Part shown: positions 1 through 8,300 of the stretch, in pieces
Position numbering within the stretch: position 1 is the stretch's first letter
How the letters are laid out: the number at the start of each line of letters is the position of its first letter
Position numbers and translations under genes: made by a program
Notes under the pieces: model-generated
Told to the model about the DNA's origin: nothing
The model's database searches: none
Seen by the model: the letters and a program-made list of their open reading frames with translations, nothing else
NCBI RefSeq assembly: GCF_014269025.2
Contig: NZ_CP077094.1
Coordinates: forward strand, 2,294,001-2,358,000
DNA length: 64,000 bases
Direction: 5' to 3'
From: Pseudomonas promysalinigenes
GTDB taxonomy: Bacteria > Pseudomonadota > Gammaproteobacteria > Pseudomonadales > Pseudomonadaceae

Positions 1-13
1 AAAACTCAAAGCT

Positions 14-1135
14 ATGGCACGAAGCTTCATCTCGCCATCGATGCGTTATGAGCTGCGCACTGTCTCAGACAAATTACGCGAAACGCTGGCCCGCGCCTGT
101 TTCTGGAAGTGGGAAATCGCACGGTTCAGCCTACGCCAGCAGAGCCCCTACGACATTCTCTATGTAGGCCGCAAACAGCAACGGGAGATGGCTGCGCTGC
201 TGATAGGAGGCAAGGACCCGTCGCCGGTAGAACGCATGGCCGGGGATGCAAAGCGCCCAGTGGTAGTGGTGAGTGAGCTGCCCACCGCAGGGGCATTGTC
301 GGTTCCGCACTTTGTCAGTGCGGTGGTGCCCTTGGGGCGCCCGTTGGATGAGATCATCGCCCGCTACGACAGCGAACTGCGCCGCACTATCCGTAAGAAC
401 CGCCCGCTGTATCAGATGCGCCCGGTGGCGTCGGACGAGGAAATCGCCATGGCCGACCGCGATCTGTTGCGCCCGTACGCCACTGCACGCCAAGGCAGCA
501 GGGCGGCGCAGTTTCCCACCGAGGAGGTGTTCCGCCTGGCCAAGGAGTACGGGCGTCTGGATCTGATTACCCTGAACGGCGAAGTGGTAGCCTGCCACCT
601 TGGCTGTGAGGTCATCCGCGGTGGCAAACGCTATTGGAGCACGTTGCGCTTCGGCTACTGCGAAAGTGTCTTCAGCGATGCCAAAAAACTGCGAGAAGTC
701 AATTCCATGACCACGTTCATGACGCTGGAATGGGCACTGGCCAACGGTTTCGATTACCACGATATCGGCTTATGCGTTGCGCGCCCGGACGACGGCTTGC
801 TCAAGTGGAAGCGCAGGCGTGGCGGCGATGTGGACACGCTGAACAATCACGCCTGCCTTTTCGTGCGCTTGCCCGCTACCGGTCAGGCGGATTTTCTGTG
901 GGAAACCCCGCTGTTTGCCATGGAAGGCAACAAAGTCACCTTGCACTTGGGCCTGCCAGCTGAGGCCAGTGAGGAGGAAATTGCCAGCCGTTACCAGGAA
1001 ATGGTGTTCGGCGGCTTGCATAAAATCTACCTCTACAGCGCCCCCCAGGCAGGGGAGGCTTTTCTGCAGACCCTGCGCAACCGTTATGCTGGCTTCCCCA
1101 GTCCTCCGATTCTTCAGCAGGTGGCCTGTCGCTGA
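14..1135 (+). CDS. GNAT/FemAB-like acyltransferase-type protein (BioF2-like)
   Basis: A 373-residue protein with no signal peptide. The central part (about residues 110-270) reads like the GNAT/FemAB-type fold often annotated as BioF2-like acetyltransferase: an RRTIRKNR stretch, a VACHLGCE strand and a central YWSTLRFGY strand, then FDYHDIGL. Such proteins are common in polysaccharide loci, where they acylate sugars or lipid carriers, but the substrate here is unknown. The frame is open to the left edge with no stop, and no clear ribosome-binding site precedes the ATG at 14, so the true start may lie outside the window. It precedes a GT61-like gene on the same strand, suggesting it belongs to the EPS locus. 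Family assignment is moderately sure, function is not. Confidence 0.55.
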   Translation: MARSFISPSMRYELRTVSDKLRETLARACFWKWEIARFSLRQQSPYDILYVGRKQQREMAALLIGGKDPSPVERMAGDAKRPVVVVSELPTAGALSVPHFVSAVVPLGRPLDEIIARYDSELRRTIRKNRPLYQMRPVASDEEIAMADRDLLRPYATARQGSRAAQFPTEEVFRLAKEYGRLDLITLNGEVVACHLGCEVIRGGKRYWSTLRFGYCESVFSDAKKLREVNSMTTFMTLEWALANGFDYHDIGLCVARPDDGLLKWKRRRGGDVDTLNNHACLFVRLPATGQADFLWETPLFAMEGNKVTLHLGLPAEASEEEIASRYQEMVFGGLHKIYLYSAPQAGEAFLQTLRNRYAGFPSPPILQQVACR

Positions 1136-1187
1136 CCGGCGGCCTTACCTTCGCAAGTACTGACCTGGCCTTCAAAGGAGGGCGCAA

Positions 1188-2306
1188 ATGGGTACTGATA
1201 TTTCCAGGTTCGCTTCATCGAGCGCTCTGCGCCGGGATCGGTGGACGCTGGCGGCATACCGCGAGGTGCTGCGCAAGCGGCTGGGTCAGCAACCGGGCCT
1301 TGAACTCAAAAGCCTGGCCGAAAGAAGCTGGGATATCGCCCCTGGTGGCAGCACGGTTTCGCCTGCGGCCGTGTTCCTGCCCGGCCAGATGGAGCGTGTA
1401 ACAGGCTGGCAGGAAAAAGAGTTCTTCCCCTATGTACACCCAGGGCCGACCATGCAAGGCGGGCTCACAGTCACCCATGGCCCTACACGCGGCTACTTGC
1501 TCAAGGATGTATGGTTGATCGACGGGGCGCTTTACAAGGGCAAAGCCAGCCAGTGGTTGTCATTGCGGCAGGTCAGCGTCCCATCGGTCAGGGTCGAGCA
1601 CGAGGTCGAGCGCGCGGCCATTTATTGCACTCACAACGGTAACAGTTGGTTCGGCACCTGGCTGATGGAGGACTGCCCGACCTATGCCTTGGCTTGCAAT
1701 GAAGGTGTGCCGGTTACCATTGCACCGTCGGCGCGCTTTCCGCTGTTCACCCAGGCCCCTGCCTATGAGGCTTGGCTAGGGATGCAACCGCTGCGGCTGC
1801 GTACGGCGTTTTTCCGTGAGCTGGTGGTGTTTGACGACATGAGCAACAACTTCAGCCGCTACCAGCGCTTTCGCGACATGGGCCACAAATTGCTGGCTCA
1901 CGTGGCCCATGTGCCGCACCCGGGGGTCTTCATTCTGCGTGGGGGCGACGGCGAGCTACGCATGTTGCGCAACGAACTGGAATTGGCTGAGCATCTGCGT
2001 AAGGTTCACGGTTTCAAGGTCGTGGACCCGCTGAAGATGCAGGTGCCGGACATCGTCGCAGCCTGTGCCGGCGCCCGCGTGGTGATGGGGGTAGAAGGTA
2101 GCCAGTTGGTGCATGGCGTCAATGTCCTGCAGCCAGGTGGCGTGGTGTTCACCTTGCAGCCGCCTAACCGTTTTGTCAGCTATTACAAATTCTTGACTGA
2201 CCGTGATGGCCAACATTTCGCTTTCGTGGTCGGCAGCCCGGAAGGTGAGGGGTTCACCATCAGTATCGATGAAGTGGAGCGAACGCTCGACATGCTACCG
2301 GGTTGA
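1188..2306 (+). CDS. GT61 (DUF563)-like glycosyltransferase
   Basis: A 372-residue cytosolic protein preceded by a strong AAAGGAGGG ribosome-binding site at 1174-1182. The C-terminal half has the pattern of glycosyltransferase family 61: an RGGDGELRMLRNE segment, then VVDPLKMQVPDIVAAC and VMGVEGSQLVHGVNVLQPGGVV, the last resembling the conserved G-x-H/E-G nucleotide-sugar-binding end of this family. It would transfer a sugar to a glycan acceptor; donor and acceptor cannot be read from the sequence. It lies 52 bp after the GNAT-like gene on the same strand, so the two are probably cotranscribed, and it is upstream of the EPS export genes. Confidence 0.7.
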   Translation: MGTDISRFASSSALRRDRWTLAAYREVLRKRLGQQPGLELKSLAERSWDIAPGGSTVSPAAVFLPGQMERVTGWQEKEFFPYVHPGPTMQGGLTVTHGPTRGYLLKDVWLIDGALYKGKASQWLSLRQVSVPSVRVEHEVERAAIYCTHNGNSWFGTWLMEDCPTYALACNEGVPVTIAPSARFPLFTQAPAYEAWLGMQPLRLRTAFFRELVVFDDMSNNFSRYQRFRDMGHKLLAHVAHVPHPGVFILRGGDGELRMLRNELELAEHLRKVHGFKVVDPLKMQVPDIVAACAGARVVMGVEGSQLVHGVNVLQPGGVVFTLQPPNRFVSYYKFLTDRDGQHFAFVVGSPEGEGFTISIDEVERTLDMLPG

Positions 2307-2670
2307 ACACAGGCCGAGCCCGACTTATGCAGCGGGTGATCTAACGCTTGCGTTATTCACGTTTGAACTCAATGTTATTGACGGATTAGTGGCGCTGTCG
2401 TTGTGACGGCGTCTCGCACATTTGTAGTGGGTCAGTCACTGCGCTGCAAATACATGAAATAGAGCCAACTTTTCGGATAATGAATAGCCAGAGAGGGCCT
2501 GCAATATCCGACGACGGCTTTCTGACGCAATGGCGGCATGGTGATTAATTTATATTATGGTGTCGGATCGTTGACGTAGTGTCACTCTGCCCATAAGCTC
2601 AAAACAGCTACCCACCACTGCCTCTGCCAACCTAAATAATAACTATCTTTCCTCTTCGCAGGAGGGGATT
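2307..2670 (+). other. Intergenic region upstream of the PEP-CTERM-like ORF
   Basis: These 364 bp hold no convincing gene and are AT-richer than the flanking genes. Inverted repeats are visible: TAACGC-TT-GCGTTA at 2342-2355, and TCGGATA (2473-2479) matched by TATCCGA (2505-2511) with a 25-base spacer. A TTGACG hexamer at 2571-2576 could be a -35 element but only a weak -10 (CATAAG-like) follows. No -24/-12 sigma-54 pair of the TGGCAC-N5-TTGC type was found. This region is the presumed control region of the small ORF at 2671. Confidence 0.5.
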
Positions 2671-2847
2671 ATGCGCTCGACTCTGTTCATCAAATCGATT
2701 TTTCTCTTGGTGTTAATGAGTGGTGCAGCGCGAGCCGCAGACTCATATATGAGCCAAACCAATATAGTACCGCTTGCCACAGCAGCCTGGCTATTCGGGG
2801 TCGCCATCGTCGGTTTCGTGGCTGTGGCAAACCGACGGAAAGTCTAG
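2671..2847 (+). CDS. 58-residue secreted microprotein with PEP-CTERM/VPLPA-like sorting tail
   Basis: An uninterrupted ORF of 58 codons starting at ATG 2671 behind a near-perfect GGAGGGG ribosome-binding site (2661-2667). Residues 1-23 form a signal peptide (KSIFLLVLMSGAARA, cleavage after ARA or ARAA). Only about nine residues follow before a tail typical of PEP-CTERM proteins: VPL-A motif at 33-36 (VPLATAAWLFG), a hydrophobic span to about residue 53, and a basic NRRK end. In the PEP-CTERM/VPLPA-CTERM families this tail is recognised and cleaved by an exosortase, and such systems are tied to EPS loci. Here the mature protein would be almost nothing but the sorting signal. It sits directly upstream of the Wza-like gene. 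No exosortase is encoded in the window. ORF reality is likely; the family call is by motif only. Confidence 0.75.
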   Translation: MRSTLFIKSIFLLVLMSGAARAADSYMSQTNIVPLATAAWLFGVAIVGFVAVANRRKV

Positions 2848-2887
2848 ATTAGAGCCCACAATCTTAATGCCAATCTATTGACGCGTT

Positions 2888-2901
2888 AAATGTCGACATT
2901 T
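2888..2901. promoter_or_regulatory. Perfect 14-bp palindrome, candidate operator
   Basis: AAATGTCGACATTT is a perfect palindrome located 22 bp upstream of the candidate -35 element of the EPS export operon. The position suits an activator or repressor site. The cognate factor is unknown. Confidence 0.4.
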
Positions 2902-2923
2902 GAGTTTTCCAGCGTGCCGATGC

Positions 2924-2951
2924 TTGTGAATTTTACAGCCGTTGCTATATT
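2924..2951 (+). promoter_or_regulatory. Candidate sigma-70 promoter of the EPS export operon
   Basis: TTGTGA (2924-2929) and TATATT (2946-2951) are separated by 16 bp, a reasonable sigma-70 promoter. Transcription would begin near 2958 and leave a leader of about 175 nt before the Wza-like gene at 3132. Confidence 0.5.
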
Positions 2952-3018
2952 CCACTAGCCAGTGCCGGTAACCTGGCAAAGCGGCAGAGTGAAATATCAA
3001 GATATTGGCGCCGGGCCT

Positions 3019-3057
3019 CCAGGAAGGTAGGCCAGCGCGGTGGCTCACGCCACCGCG
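3019..3057 (+). promoter_or_regulatory. Structured leader: ops/JUMPstart-like motif and 9-bp hairpin
   Basis: The leader contains CCAGGAAGGTAGGC (3019-3032), which resembles the JUMPstart/ops element of polysaccharide operons (core GGCGGTAG) but is not identical. Immediately after it, CGCGGTGGC (3036-3044) pairs perfectly with GCCACCGCG (3049-3057) around a TCAC loop. There is no T-run, so this is not a simple intrinsic terminator. RfaH-type antitermination or another leader-based control is an inference. Confidence 0.35.
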
Positions 3058-3131
3058 AAGAGGAGCGAGAGGTTTGCTGTTGTTCTCATTCAGTGCTCTT
3101 AACCTGGGCCGTCAGGCCGGAGGGATCCCTC

Positions 3132-3674
3132 ATGGTACGTTTGCTGATGTCTGTTCTCTGCGCCTTGGCGGTCTGTTCTGCAACCGCCGCCGATACTTCC
3201 TCTTCTGCCTACCTATTGAGCCCGGGCGATAAAGTCATGATCTCGGTGTGGCAGGAAGATACCCTGCGCCAGGAAACAGTTGTGCTGCCCGATGGCAGTA
3301 TCACCTTCCCACTGGCCGGGCGCGTCGATGTCGCCGGCCTTGAAGCCACTGCAGTGGCAAGAAAGATCGAAACCGCATTGAAACCGTACCTGGCTCAGCC
3401 CAATGTCAGCGTGGTTGTCACAAGCACTGCTGGCAACCTTGTCTACGTTCAAGGCAAAGTAATCAAACCTGGACCAGTGCCCATGGCAGGCCCTACGGCG
3501 GTGCTTCAGGCATTGAGCATGTCCGGTGGTATGGACAAATTCGCTGACGAAAGTGCCATTAAGGTCATCCGTGGCCAAAAGGTCATGCCGGTGCGCTACA
3601 AGGACCTGGTTTCTGGGCGTGACATGTCCACCAACTTCCAACTTCAGGCTGGCGATACGCTGGTCGTACCCTGA
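3132..3674 (+). CDS. Wza-like periplasmic/outer-membrane polysaccharide export protein
   Basis: A 180-residue protein. The ATG at 3132 was chosen because it follows GGAGGG (3119-3124) and starts a clear signal peptide (LLMSVLCALAVCSATAA); an in-frame upstream start at 3093 would bury it. Residues about 27-100 form the polysaccharide-export (PES) domain (YLLSPGDKVMISVW, LPDGSITFPLAG), followed by one SLBB-like repeat (VYVQGKVIKPGPVPM). Proteins of this family form the export channel for capsule or EPS in the periplasm and outer membrane. At 180 residues it is short, lacking the extra D-domains of E. coli Wza. No lipobox cysteine is evident after the signal peptide. First gene of the export operon. 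Confidence 0.88.
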   Translation: MVRLLMSVLCALAVCSATAADTSSSAYLLSPGDKVMISVWQEDTLRQETVVLPDGSITFPLAGRVDVAGLEATAVARKIETALKPYLAQPNVSVVVTSTAGNLVYVQGKVIKPGPVPMAGPTAVLQALSMSGGMDKFADESAIKVIRGQKVMPVRYKDLVSGRDMSTNFQLQAGDTLVVP

Positions 3675-3699
3675 TTTTTCACATTATTAAGAACGTCTT

Positions 3700-4818
3700 G
3701 TGCCTATCAATAAAACGACGAGTGTTGTAACGGCAATCATGATGATGCCGTTTTCTGGAATGGTTGATGCCGCCAGCTGGCAATCTTCAGTCGAGCTTCC
3801 AACGACTGTGGAACATGACAGCAACCCATTGCTCCTGACGTCCAAGGAGAAAGGTGTGACGCGTACCATCATTGCGCCCGATTACACGTTGGTGGGTCAG
3901 TTCGATCGGGATCAGTTGCGTATGGGCTTAGGCATGCACGTGCTGCGCTCGTCCGACCGCTCGGTCATCAAGGACCGCGAAGACCCTAAGCTGAGCCTGG
4001 GCTGGCAGCGCGAGACCGAAAGCGGCGGGTTCGGCCTGCTGGCAAGTTACGAAGAAAGCTCGACGCTTTCTGGCGCGGTGCAGGATACCGGGGTCGTCAC
4101 CACCATCGACGGTACCCAGAAGATGTCCATCGTCTCGGGCAACTGGAGCAGTGCGGTCACCGAGCGCAGCACCCTGGCTAACGAGCTTCGCTACGCACAC
4201 GCCACCTATGACGTCAATTCACTGACCGGTTACGACGAGTACACCAACGATTTCACCTGGACCTACGCCTGGAGCGAGCGCACCGATATCATTACCGGCT
4301 TCCAAGCGCGGCGCTATGAGCCAGACAGCACCAGCATAGCGGTCGCCACCAACAGCTACGTGCCTAGCATCGGCATCAAGTACCAGATTTCCGACAGCCT
4401 GGTCGGCGCCATGCACGTCGGCGTCAACCAGACCAACGGCGACGGCACGCAGCGCCGCGGCGAAGGCGGTGCGTCGTTGACCTATCGTGGTTTACGCACC
4501 GAAGCGAGCATCAGTGCCGAGCGCAGCACGATGGCCAACGCCCAGGGCGGCGCGGCCGAGATGGACATGGTTCGTGCCAGCTGGAGCTATTTGCTCACCG
4601 AAACTACCCGGGTCGGCGCCGATGCCTGGTGGCAGGACAGCAAGGGGCTGAACCCCAACACCCTACAAACCTACAGCATCTGGGCCAGCCGGGCATTTTC
4701 GCCGGCCTGGGATTTGCGTGTTTCGTTGTTGTACAAGGAACGTCAACAGAATGGCCTGCCTGATGCCGACGCTACCATCGCTGGTTTGACGCTGACCTAC
4801 AGATACCCCGACATCTGA
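3700..4818 (+). CDS. Outer-membrane beta-barrel protein of the EPS export operon (EpsL-like)
   Basis: A 372-residue protein from a GTG start at 3700, with a signal peptide (TSVVTAIMMMPFSGMVDA) and a mature region rich in alternating hydrophobic/polar strands with terminal aromatic residues, ending TYRYPDI. This is the pattern of an outer-membrane beta barrel. Proteins of this type lie beside Wza-like genes in EPS loci, including the exosortase-associated EpsL family, and are thought to help the polymer across the outer membrane. An ATG triplet inside the signal region (about codon 14) is a less likely start because it would shorten the n-region. It is 25 bp after the Wza-like gene, so cotranscribed. 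Confidence 0.7.
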   Translation: MPINKTTSVVTAIMMMPFSGMVDAASWQSSVELPTTVEHDSNPLLLTSKEKGVTRTIIAPDYTLVGQFDRDQLRMGLGMHVLRSSDRSVIKDREDPKLSLGWQRETESGGFGLLASYEESSTLSGAVQDTGVVTTIDGTQKMSIVSGNWSSAVTERSTLANELRYAHATYDVNSLTGYDEYTNDFTWTYAWSERTDIITGFQARRYEPDSTSIAVATNSYVPSIGIKYQISDSLVGAMHVGVNQTNGDGTQRRGEGGASLTYRGLRTEASISAERSTMANAQGGAAEMDMVRASWSYLLTETTRVGADAWWQDSKGLNPNTLQTYSIWASRAFSPAWDLRVSLLYKERQQNGLPDADATIAGLTLTYRYPDI

Positions 4819-4838
4819 ATTTCGGATTGGTGGCCACT

Positions 4839-6404
4839 ATGAAATCTGAGTACGAGCTTTCCATCAAGGATTACATTGCCATCATCAAGGATCGCGCCTT
4901 GCTGTTGGGGATCGTCATAGTGGTCGTGTTGGCGGCAACCGTGGGGGTTGCTATCAGCGTGCCGCCAATCTATCAGTCGACCGGGACCATTCTGGTGGAG
5001 TCGCAGCAGATTTCCCCAGACTTGGTCTCCGGTGGCAACAACACGTTCGCCGATGAGCGCATCGAGGTGATTCGCCAGCGGGTGATGACCCGCGAAAACC
5101 TTCTGAAGATCATCGACAAGTACAACCTGTTCGCCGACCGCGGCAGCCGTTTCAGCGAGACCGACAAGATCGAGCAGATGCGCAGCGCGATCGCGGTGGC
5201 GACGTTGAGCACCTTCGTCAAAGGGCGCGGCGAGGCCACCGTGGCCTTTACCGTGTCTTATGAAGACAAACGGGCGGATGTGGCCAAAGAAGTTGCCGAT
5301 GAGCTGGTGTCGCTGTTTCTCAACGAAAACGTCAAGCAGCGCACCGAGCGCGCCACCGAAACTACCGAATTCCTGACCCAGGAAGCCAACAAGCTTGGCG
5401 CCGAGCTGGCCGATTTGGAAAACCAGCTGGCAGACTTCAAGCAGGCACATTCCAATGCCTTGCCCGAGAACCAGCAGCTGCGAATGAGTATGTTGTCCCG
5501 CGCTGAGCTGGAATACCGGGAAGTCGACCGCGACTACAAGGCTGCCCAGGAAGAAGTGCGCTATCTGGAGCTTGAATTGGCTGCTGCCAACTCAGGCGTC
5601 TCTACCCAAACCGCCAACGGCAGGGCAGTTGCACCTGACCCGCAAGATCTGCCGAGCCTCAAGGCCGAATACGCACGGCTGTTGAGCAAGTACACCGAGG
5701 CGCACCCGGATGTGGTCGCCATCAAGCACAAGATCGACCTGCTCAAGGCCTCGGGCGATAAAGGCATCGCAGCCGCCGGCGCGATGAACCTGGATGCCGC
5801 CAGAGTACGCACCAAAATGGCTGCTGCGCAGTCGCGCATCGCCTCGCTGGCCGAACAGAAGCGCCAGCTGACCAGCAAGATGGAGGCCTACGAGGCCGAT
5901 ATCCTGGAAGCGCCGCAAGTGGAGCGTGGCTTGGTGACGCTGATGCGCGATCACGATAACGCGCGCAAGAAGTACGAAGAAATCCGCAACAAGGAAATGG
6001 GTGCCAAGATCACCGAAAGCCTGGAGCAGGAAAACAAGGCAGAGCGTTTCGTGCTGCTTGAGCCGCCCTTGATGCCGGAAAAACCGATCAAGCCCAACCG
6101 CAAGAAAATTGTCGCCCTTGGCTTGGTGCTGGCGCCTGCCGCAGGGGGTGGGCTGGTGATGTTGCTGGAGATGCTCAACCAGCGCGTGCGCGGTGTCGGC
6201 GCCCTTGAAAGCGTGCTGGGCCGGCGCGTGCTGGTAGCGGTACCTTACATCTCCACCAAGGCAGACAAGGCCAGGCGCAAGAAACTGATCACGATGATGG
6301 TCGTTGCCGGGGTGCTGCTGGTGGCTATCCTGTTGGTGGTCGTGCACATGTTCTACATGCCGTTGGACCTCCTGCTTTTCAAAGCTATGGGTCGGTTTGA
6401 ATAG
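4839..6404 (+). CDS. Wzz-family chain-length determinant (GNVR) protein
   Basis: A 521-residue inner-membrane protein. The ATG at 4839 is preferred over the in-frame TTG/GTG codons just upstream because the family starts with a short cytosolic tail (YELSIKDYIAIIKDR). A membrane segment at about residues 22-44 is followed by the Wzz domain (IYQSTGTILVES), a long helical coiled-coil periplasmic part (about 170-400), the GNVR-type PPLMPEKPIKPNRKK motif, and a second membrane segment near 483-505. It sets polymer length and works with the adjacent kinase-like gene. Unlike proteobacterial Wzc it has no fused kinase. Confidence 0.88.
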   Translation: MKSEYELSIKDYIAIIKDRALLLGIVIVVVLAATVGVAISVPPIYQSTGTILVESQQISPDLVSGGNNTFADERIEVIRQRVMTRENLLKIIDKYNLFADRGSRFSETDKIEQMRSAIAVATLSTFVKGRGEATVAFTVSYEDKRADVAKEVADELVSLFLNENVKQRTERATETTEFLTQEANKLGAELADLENQLADFKQAHSNALPENQQLRMSMLSRAELEYREVDRDYKAAQEEVRYLELELAAANSGVSTQTANGRAVAPDPQDLPSLKAEYARLLSKYTEAHPDVVAIKHKIDLLKASGDKGIAAAGAMNLDAARVRTKMAAAQSRIASLAEQKRQLTSKMEAYEADILEAPQVERGLVTLMRDHDNARKKYEEIRNKEMGAKITESLEQENKAERFVLLEPPLMPEKPIKPNRKKIVALGLVLAPAAGGGLVMLLEMLNQRVRGVGALESVLGRRVLVAVPYISTKADKARRKKLITMMVVAGVLLVAILLVVVHMFYMPLDLLLFKAMGRFE

Positions 6405-6415
6405 GGAGCGCAGCG

Positions 6416-7222
6416 ATGGACAGAAGTACGCCGGCTGTTGGCAAGAACATTCATCAGGTCTCGCCTGGCACCTGCGACACGGCACAAGTGCCCTCGGTCA
6501 GGGAAAGGCCGGGTGAACTTGGTCAGTTCGACTATGTGCAAACCAAGGTGGTGCCGCTGGATGCGCAGCATCTGGAGCGCAATCGCATCGTCTCGTTCAA
6601 CAAGAATTCGAACATGAGCGGTGCCATCGACCTGCTGCGCACCCAAGTGCTGCAGGCCATGGAAGACAATGGTTGGAGGACGCTGGCGATCACTTCGCCC
6701 ACTCCTGAGGCGGGCAAGACCGTGCTGGCGGTCAACCTGGCCATGAGTATCGCCCACCACACCAACAAGACCGCGTTGCTGGCCGACTTCGACCTGCGCC
6801 GCCCGCGGGTAGGCAGCAGCTTGGGGTTGCCGATGGAAAAAGCACTCAACGACGTGCTCGAAGGCAAGGCCTGGCTTGAAGAGGCATTGGTCAATCCGAC
6901 ATTGCCACGCTTTGTAGTTCTGCCTACCCGCGAGCCGGTACCGATGTCGACCGAGGTGCTGTCATCGGCGAAGGTCGACACGCTGATCAGTGAGCTGCGC
7001 GATCGCTACGACTCTCGCATTTGCATTTTCGACTTGCCGCCTTTACTGAGTTCGGATGACGCAATCACCGTGCTGCCGAAATTCGACTGCGTGCTGCTGG
7101 TCGTGGCCAACGGCATGAACAGCAAGAAGGATATCGAGGATTGCCTGTACCACCTGGCTGGGTCGAACCTGGTGGGGGCAGTACTGAACAAGGCAGATGA
7201 GCAGTTACGAACTTACTATTGA
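6416..7222 (+). CDS. BY-kinase-like ATPase (CpsD/CapB type) partnering Wzz
   Basis: A 268-residue cytosolic ATPase. Walker A is SPTPEAGKT (residues 94-102), Walker A' is ALLADFDLRRP (about 120-130), and Walker B is ICIFDLPP (about 201-208), the arrangement of bacterial tyrosine autokinases. The family normally ends in a cluster of tyrosines that are autophosphorylated; here only two tyrosines close the protein (RTYY). It begins 11 bp after the Wzz-like gene and would be activated by its cytosolic tail. The split kinase/Wzz arrangement resembles Gram-positive and exosortase-associated EPS loci rather than fused Wzc. Whether it truly phosphorylates tyrosine is uncertain. Confidence 0.8.
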   Translation: MDRSTPAVGKNIHQVSPGTCDTAQVPSVRERPGELGQFDYVQTKVVPLDAQHLERNRIVSFNKNSNMSGAIDLLRTQVLQAMEDNGWRTLAITSPTPEAGKTVLAVNLAMSIAHHTNKTALLADFDLRRPRVGSSLGLPMEKALNDVLEGKAWLEEALVNPTLPRFVVLPTREPVPMSTEVLSSAKVDTLISELRDRYDSRICIFDLPPLLSSDDAITVLPKFDCVLLVVANGMNSKKDIEDCLYHLAGSNLVGAVLNKADEQLRTYY

Positions 7223-7262
7223 GCGGTGGATGGGCATCTGGAGCTGAATGCCAAGGGGGTGT

Positions 7263-8225
7263 TCATCTCCAGGGATATTTCAGCTCCCACGCCCAGGCAT
7301 GGCGCACAATGTCCTGAAGTGAGGTAAAGCCAGGCTGCCACCCCAGTATGGACCTGGCCTTCTGTGCATCCGCTACCAACCGAGGCGGGTCGCCGGCCCG
7401 CCGCGGCGCCTGGTTGACCTTGATGGTTCGCCCGGTAACCTCGCGAGCCGTCTCGATCACCTGCTGCACGGAAAACCCCAGCCCATTGCCCAGGTTGAAC
7501 GCCGTCGTCGCGCCGCCGGCCAGCAGGTACTCCACAGCCAGCGCATGCGCCGAAGCCAGGTCCGCCACATGGATATAGTCACGGACACAGGTTCCGTCGG
7601 CGGTGTCGTAATCGTGGCCGAACACGGTCACGGATTCACGACGGCCAGCGGCCGCCTGCAGGATCAGCGGTATGAGATGAGTTTCTGGCAGGTGACACTC
7701 GCCCAATTGGCCGTCCGGATCAGCGCCGGCTGCGTTGAAGTAGCGCAAGCTCACCGAACGCAGGCCATAGGCCCGGTCGAAATCTTCGAGCATTTGTTCA
7801 ACCATCCATTTGCTGCGCCCGTAGGGGTTGATCGGCACCTTGGGGTGTTGCTCATCGATCGGCACATATTCGGGGTCGCCATACACTGCGGCGCTCGAGG
7901 AAAAGATCAGCCGTTTCACCCCCGCCCGCACCATGGCCTCGAGCAGGCTGAGGGTTGCACAAACATTGTTCAGGTAATACTTGTCGGGGTCGGCCACCGA
8001 CTCGCCGACCTGGATGAATGAGGCGAAGTGAAACACAGCATCGAAGTGATAGTCGCTGAACAGCGTATCGAGCCCATGGCCGTCGGCGATGTCCAGGCAT
8101 ACCCACTGCAAGCCCGGCACCGGCGCTTCAAGGTCTGCCACAACCACCTCATGGCCTGCGTGCAGCAGGTGCTTGACCATGTGTGAGCCGATATAACCTG
8201 CACCACCGACAACCAAGTACTTCAT
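7263..8225 (-). CDS. galE: UDP-glucose 4-epimerase
   Basis: A 320-residue short-chain-dehydrogenase-type epimerase that interconverts UDP-glucose and UDP-galactose in the cytosol. The N-terminus has the NAD-binding GGAGYIGSH motif (about residues 7-15), the active site is seen as S-S-A-A-V-Y followed by YGRSK, and RYFNAAGADP is the conserved substrate-binding loop of GalE. The ATG follows AGGAGG on the minus strand. It is the last gene of a minus-strand block with a glycoside hydrolase and a Wzy-like gene, and presumably supplies galactose-type precursors for the EPS. It converges with the kinase gene, 40 bp apart. Confidence 0.93.
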   Translation of the reverse strand: MKYLVVGGAGYIGSHMVKHLLHAGHEVVVADLEAPVPGLQWVCLDIADGHGLDTLFSDYHFDAVFHFASFIQVGESVADPDKYYLNNVCATLSLLEAMVRAGVKRLIFSSSAAVYGDPEYVPIDEQHPKVPINPYGRSKWMVEQMLEDFDRAYGLRSVSLRYFNAAGADPDGQLGECHLPETHLIPLILQAAAGRRESVTVFGHDYDTADGTCVRDYIHVADLASAHALAVEYLLAGGATTAFNLGNGLGFSVQQVIETAREVTGRTIKVNQAPRRAGDPPRLVADAQKARSILGWQPGFTSLQDIVRHAWAWELKYPWR

Positions 8226-8300
8226 CCAATCCTCCTGGAGCAGACGTAGCGTCGAATGCCTGTCATGCAGGGCTTCAATGACTGTAGATGGCGATATGCC

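Noticed and set aside
2520..2670. Sigma-54 promoter for the PEP-CTERM-like ORF
   Set aside because: TGGCGGC at 2531 lacks a properly spaced TTGC-type -12 element.
2958..3131. c-di-GMP (GEMM) riboswitch in the EPS leader
   Set aside because: Only loose resemblances (GGCAAAGC, GGTAGG) are present; the conserved core blocks and their spacing are absent.
5592..6485. 297-codon frame antisense to the Wzz gene
   Set aside because: His/Gln-rich shadow of a coiled-coil coding region without a start signal or family.
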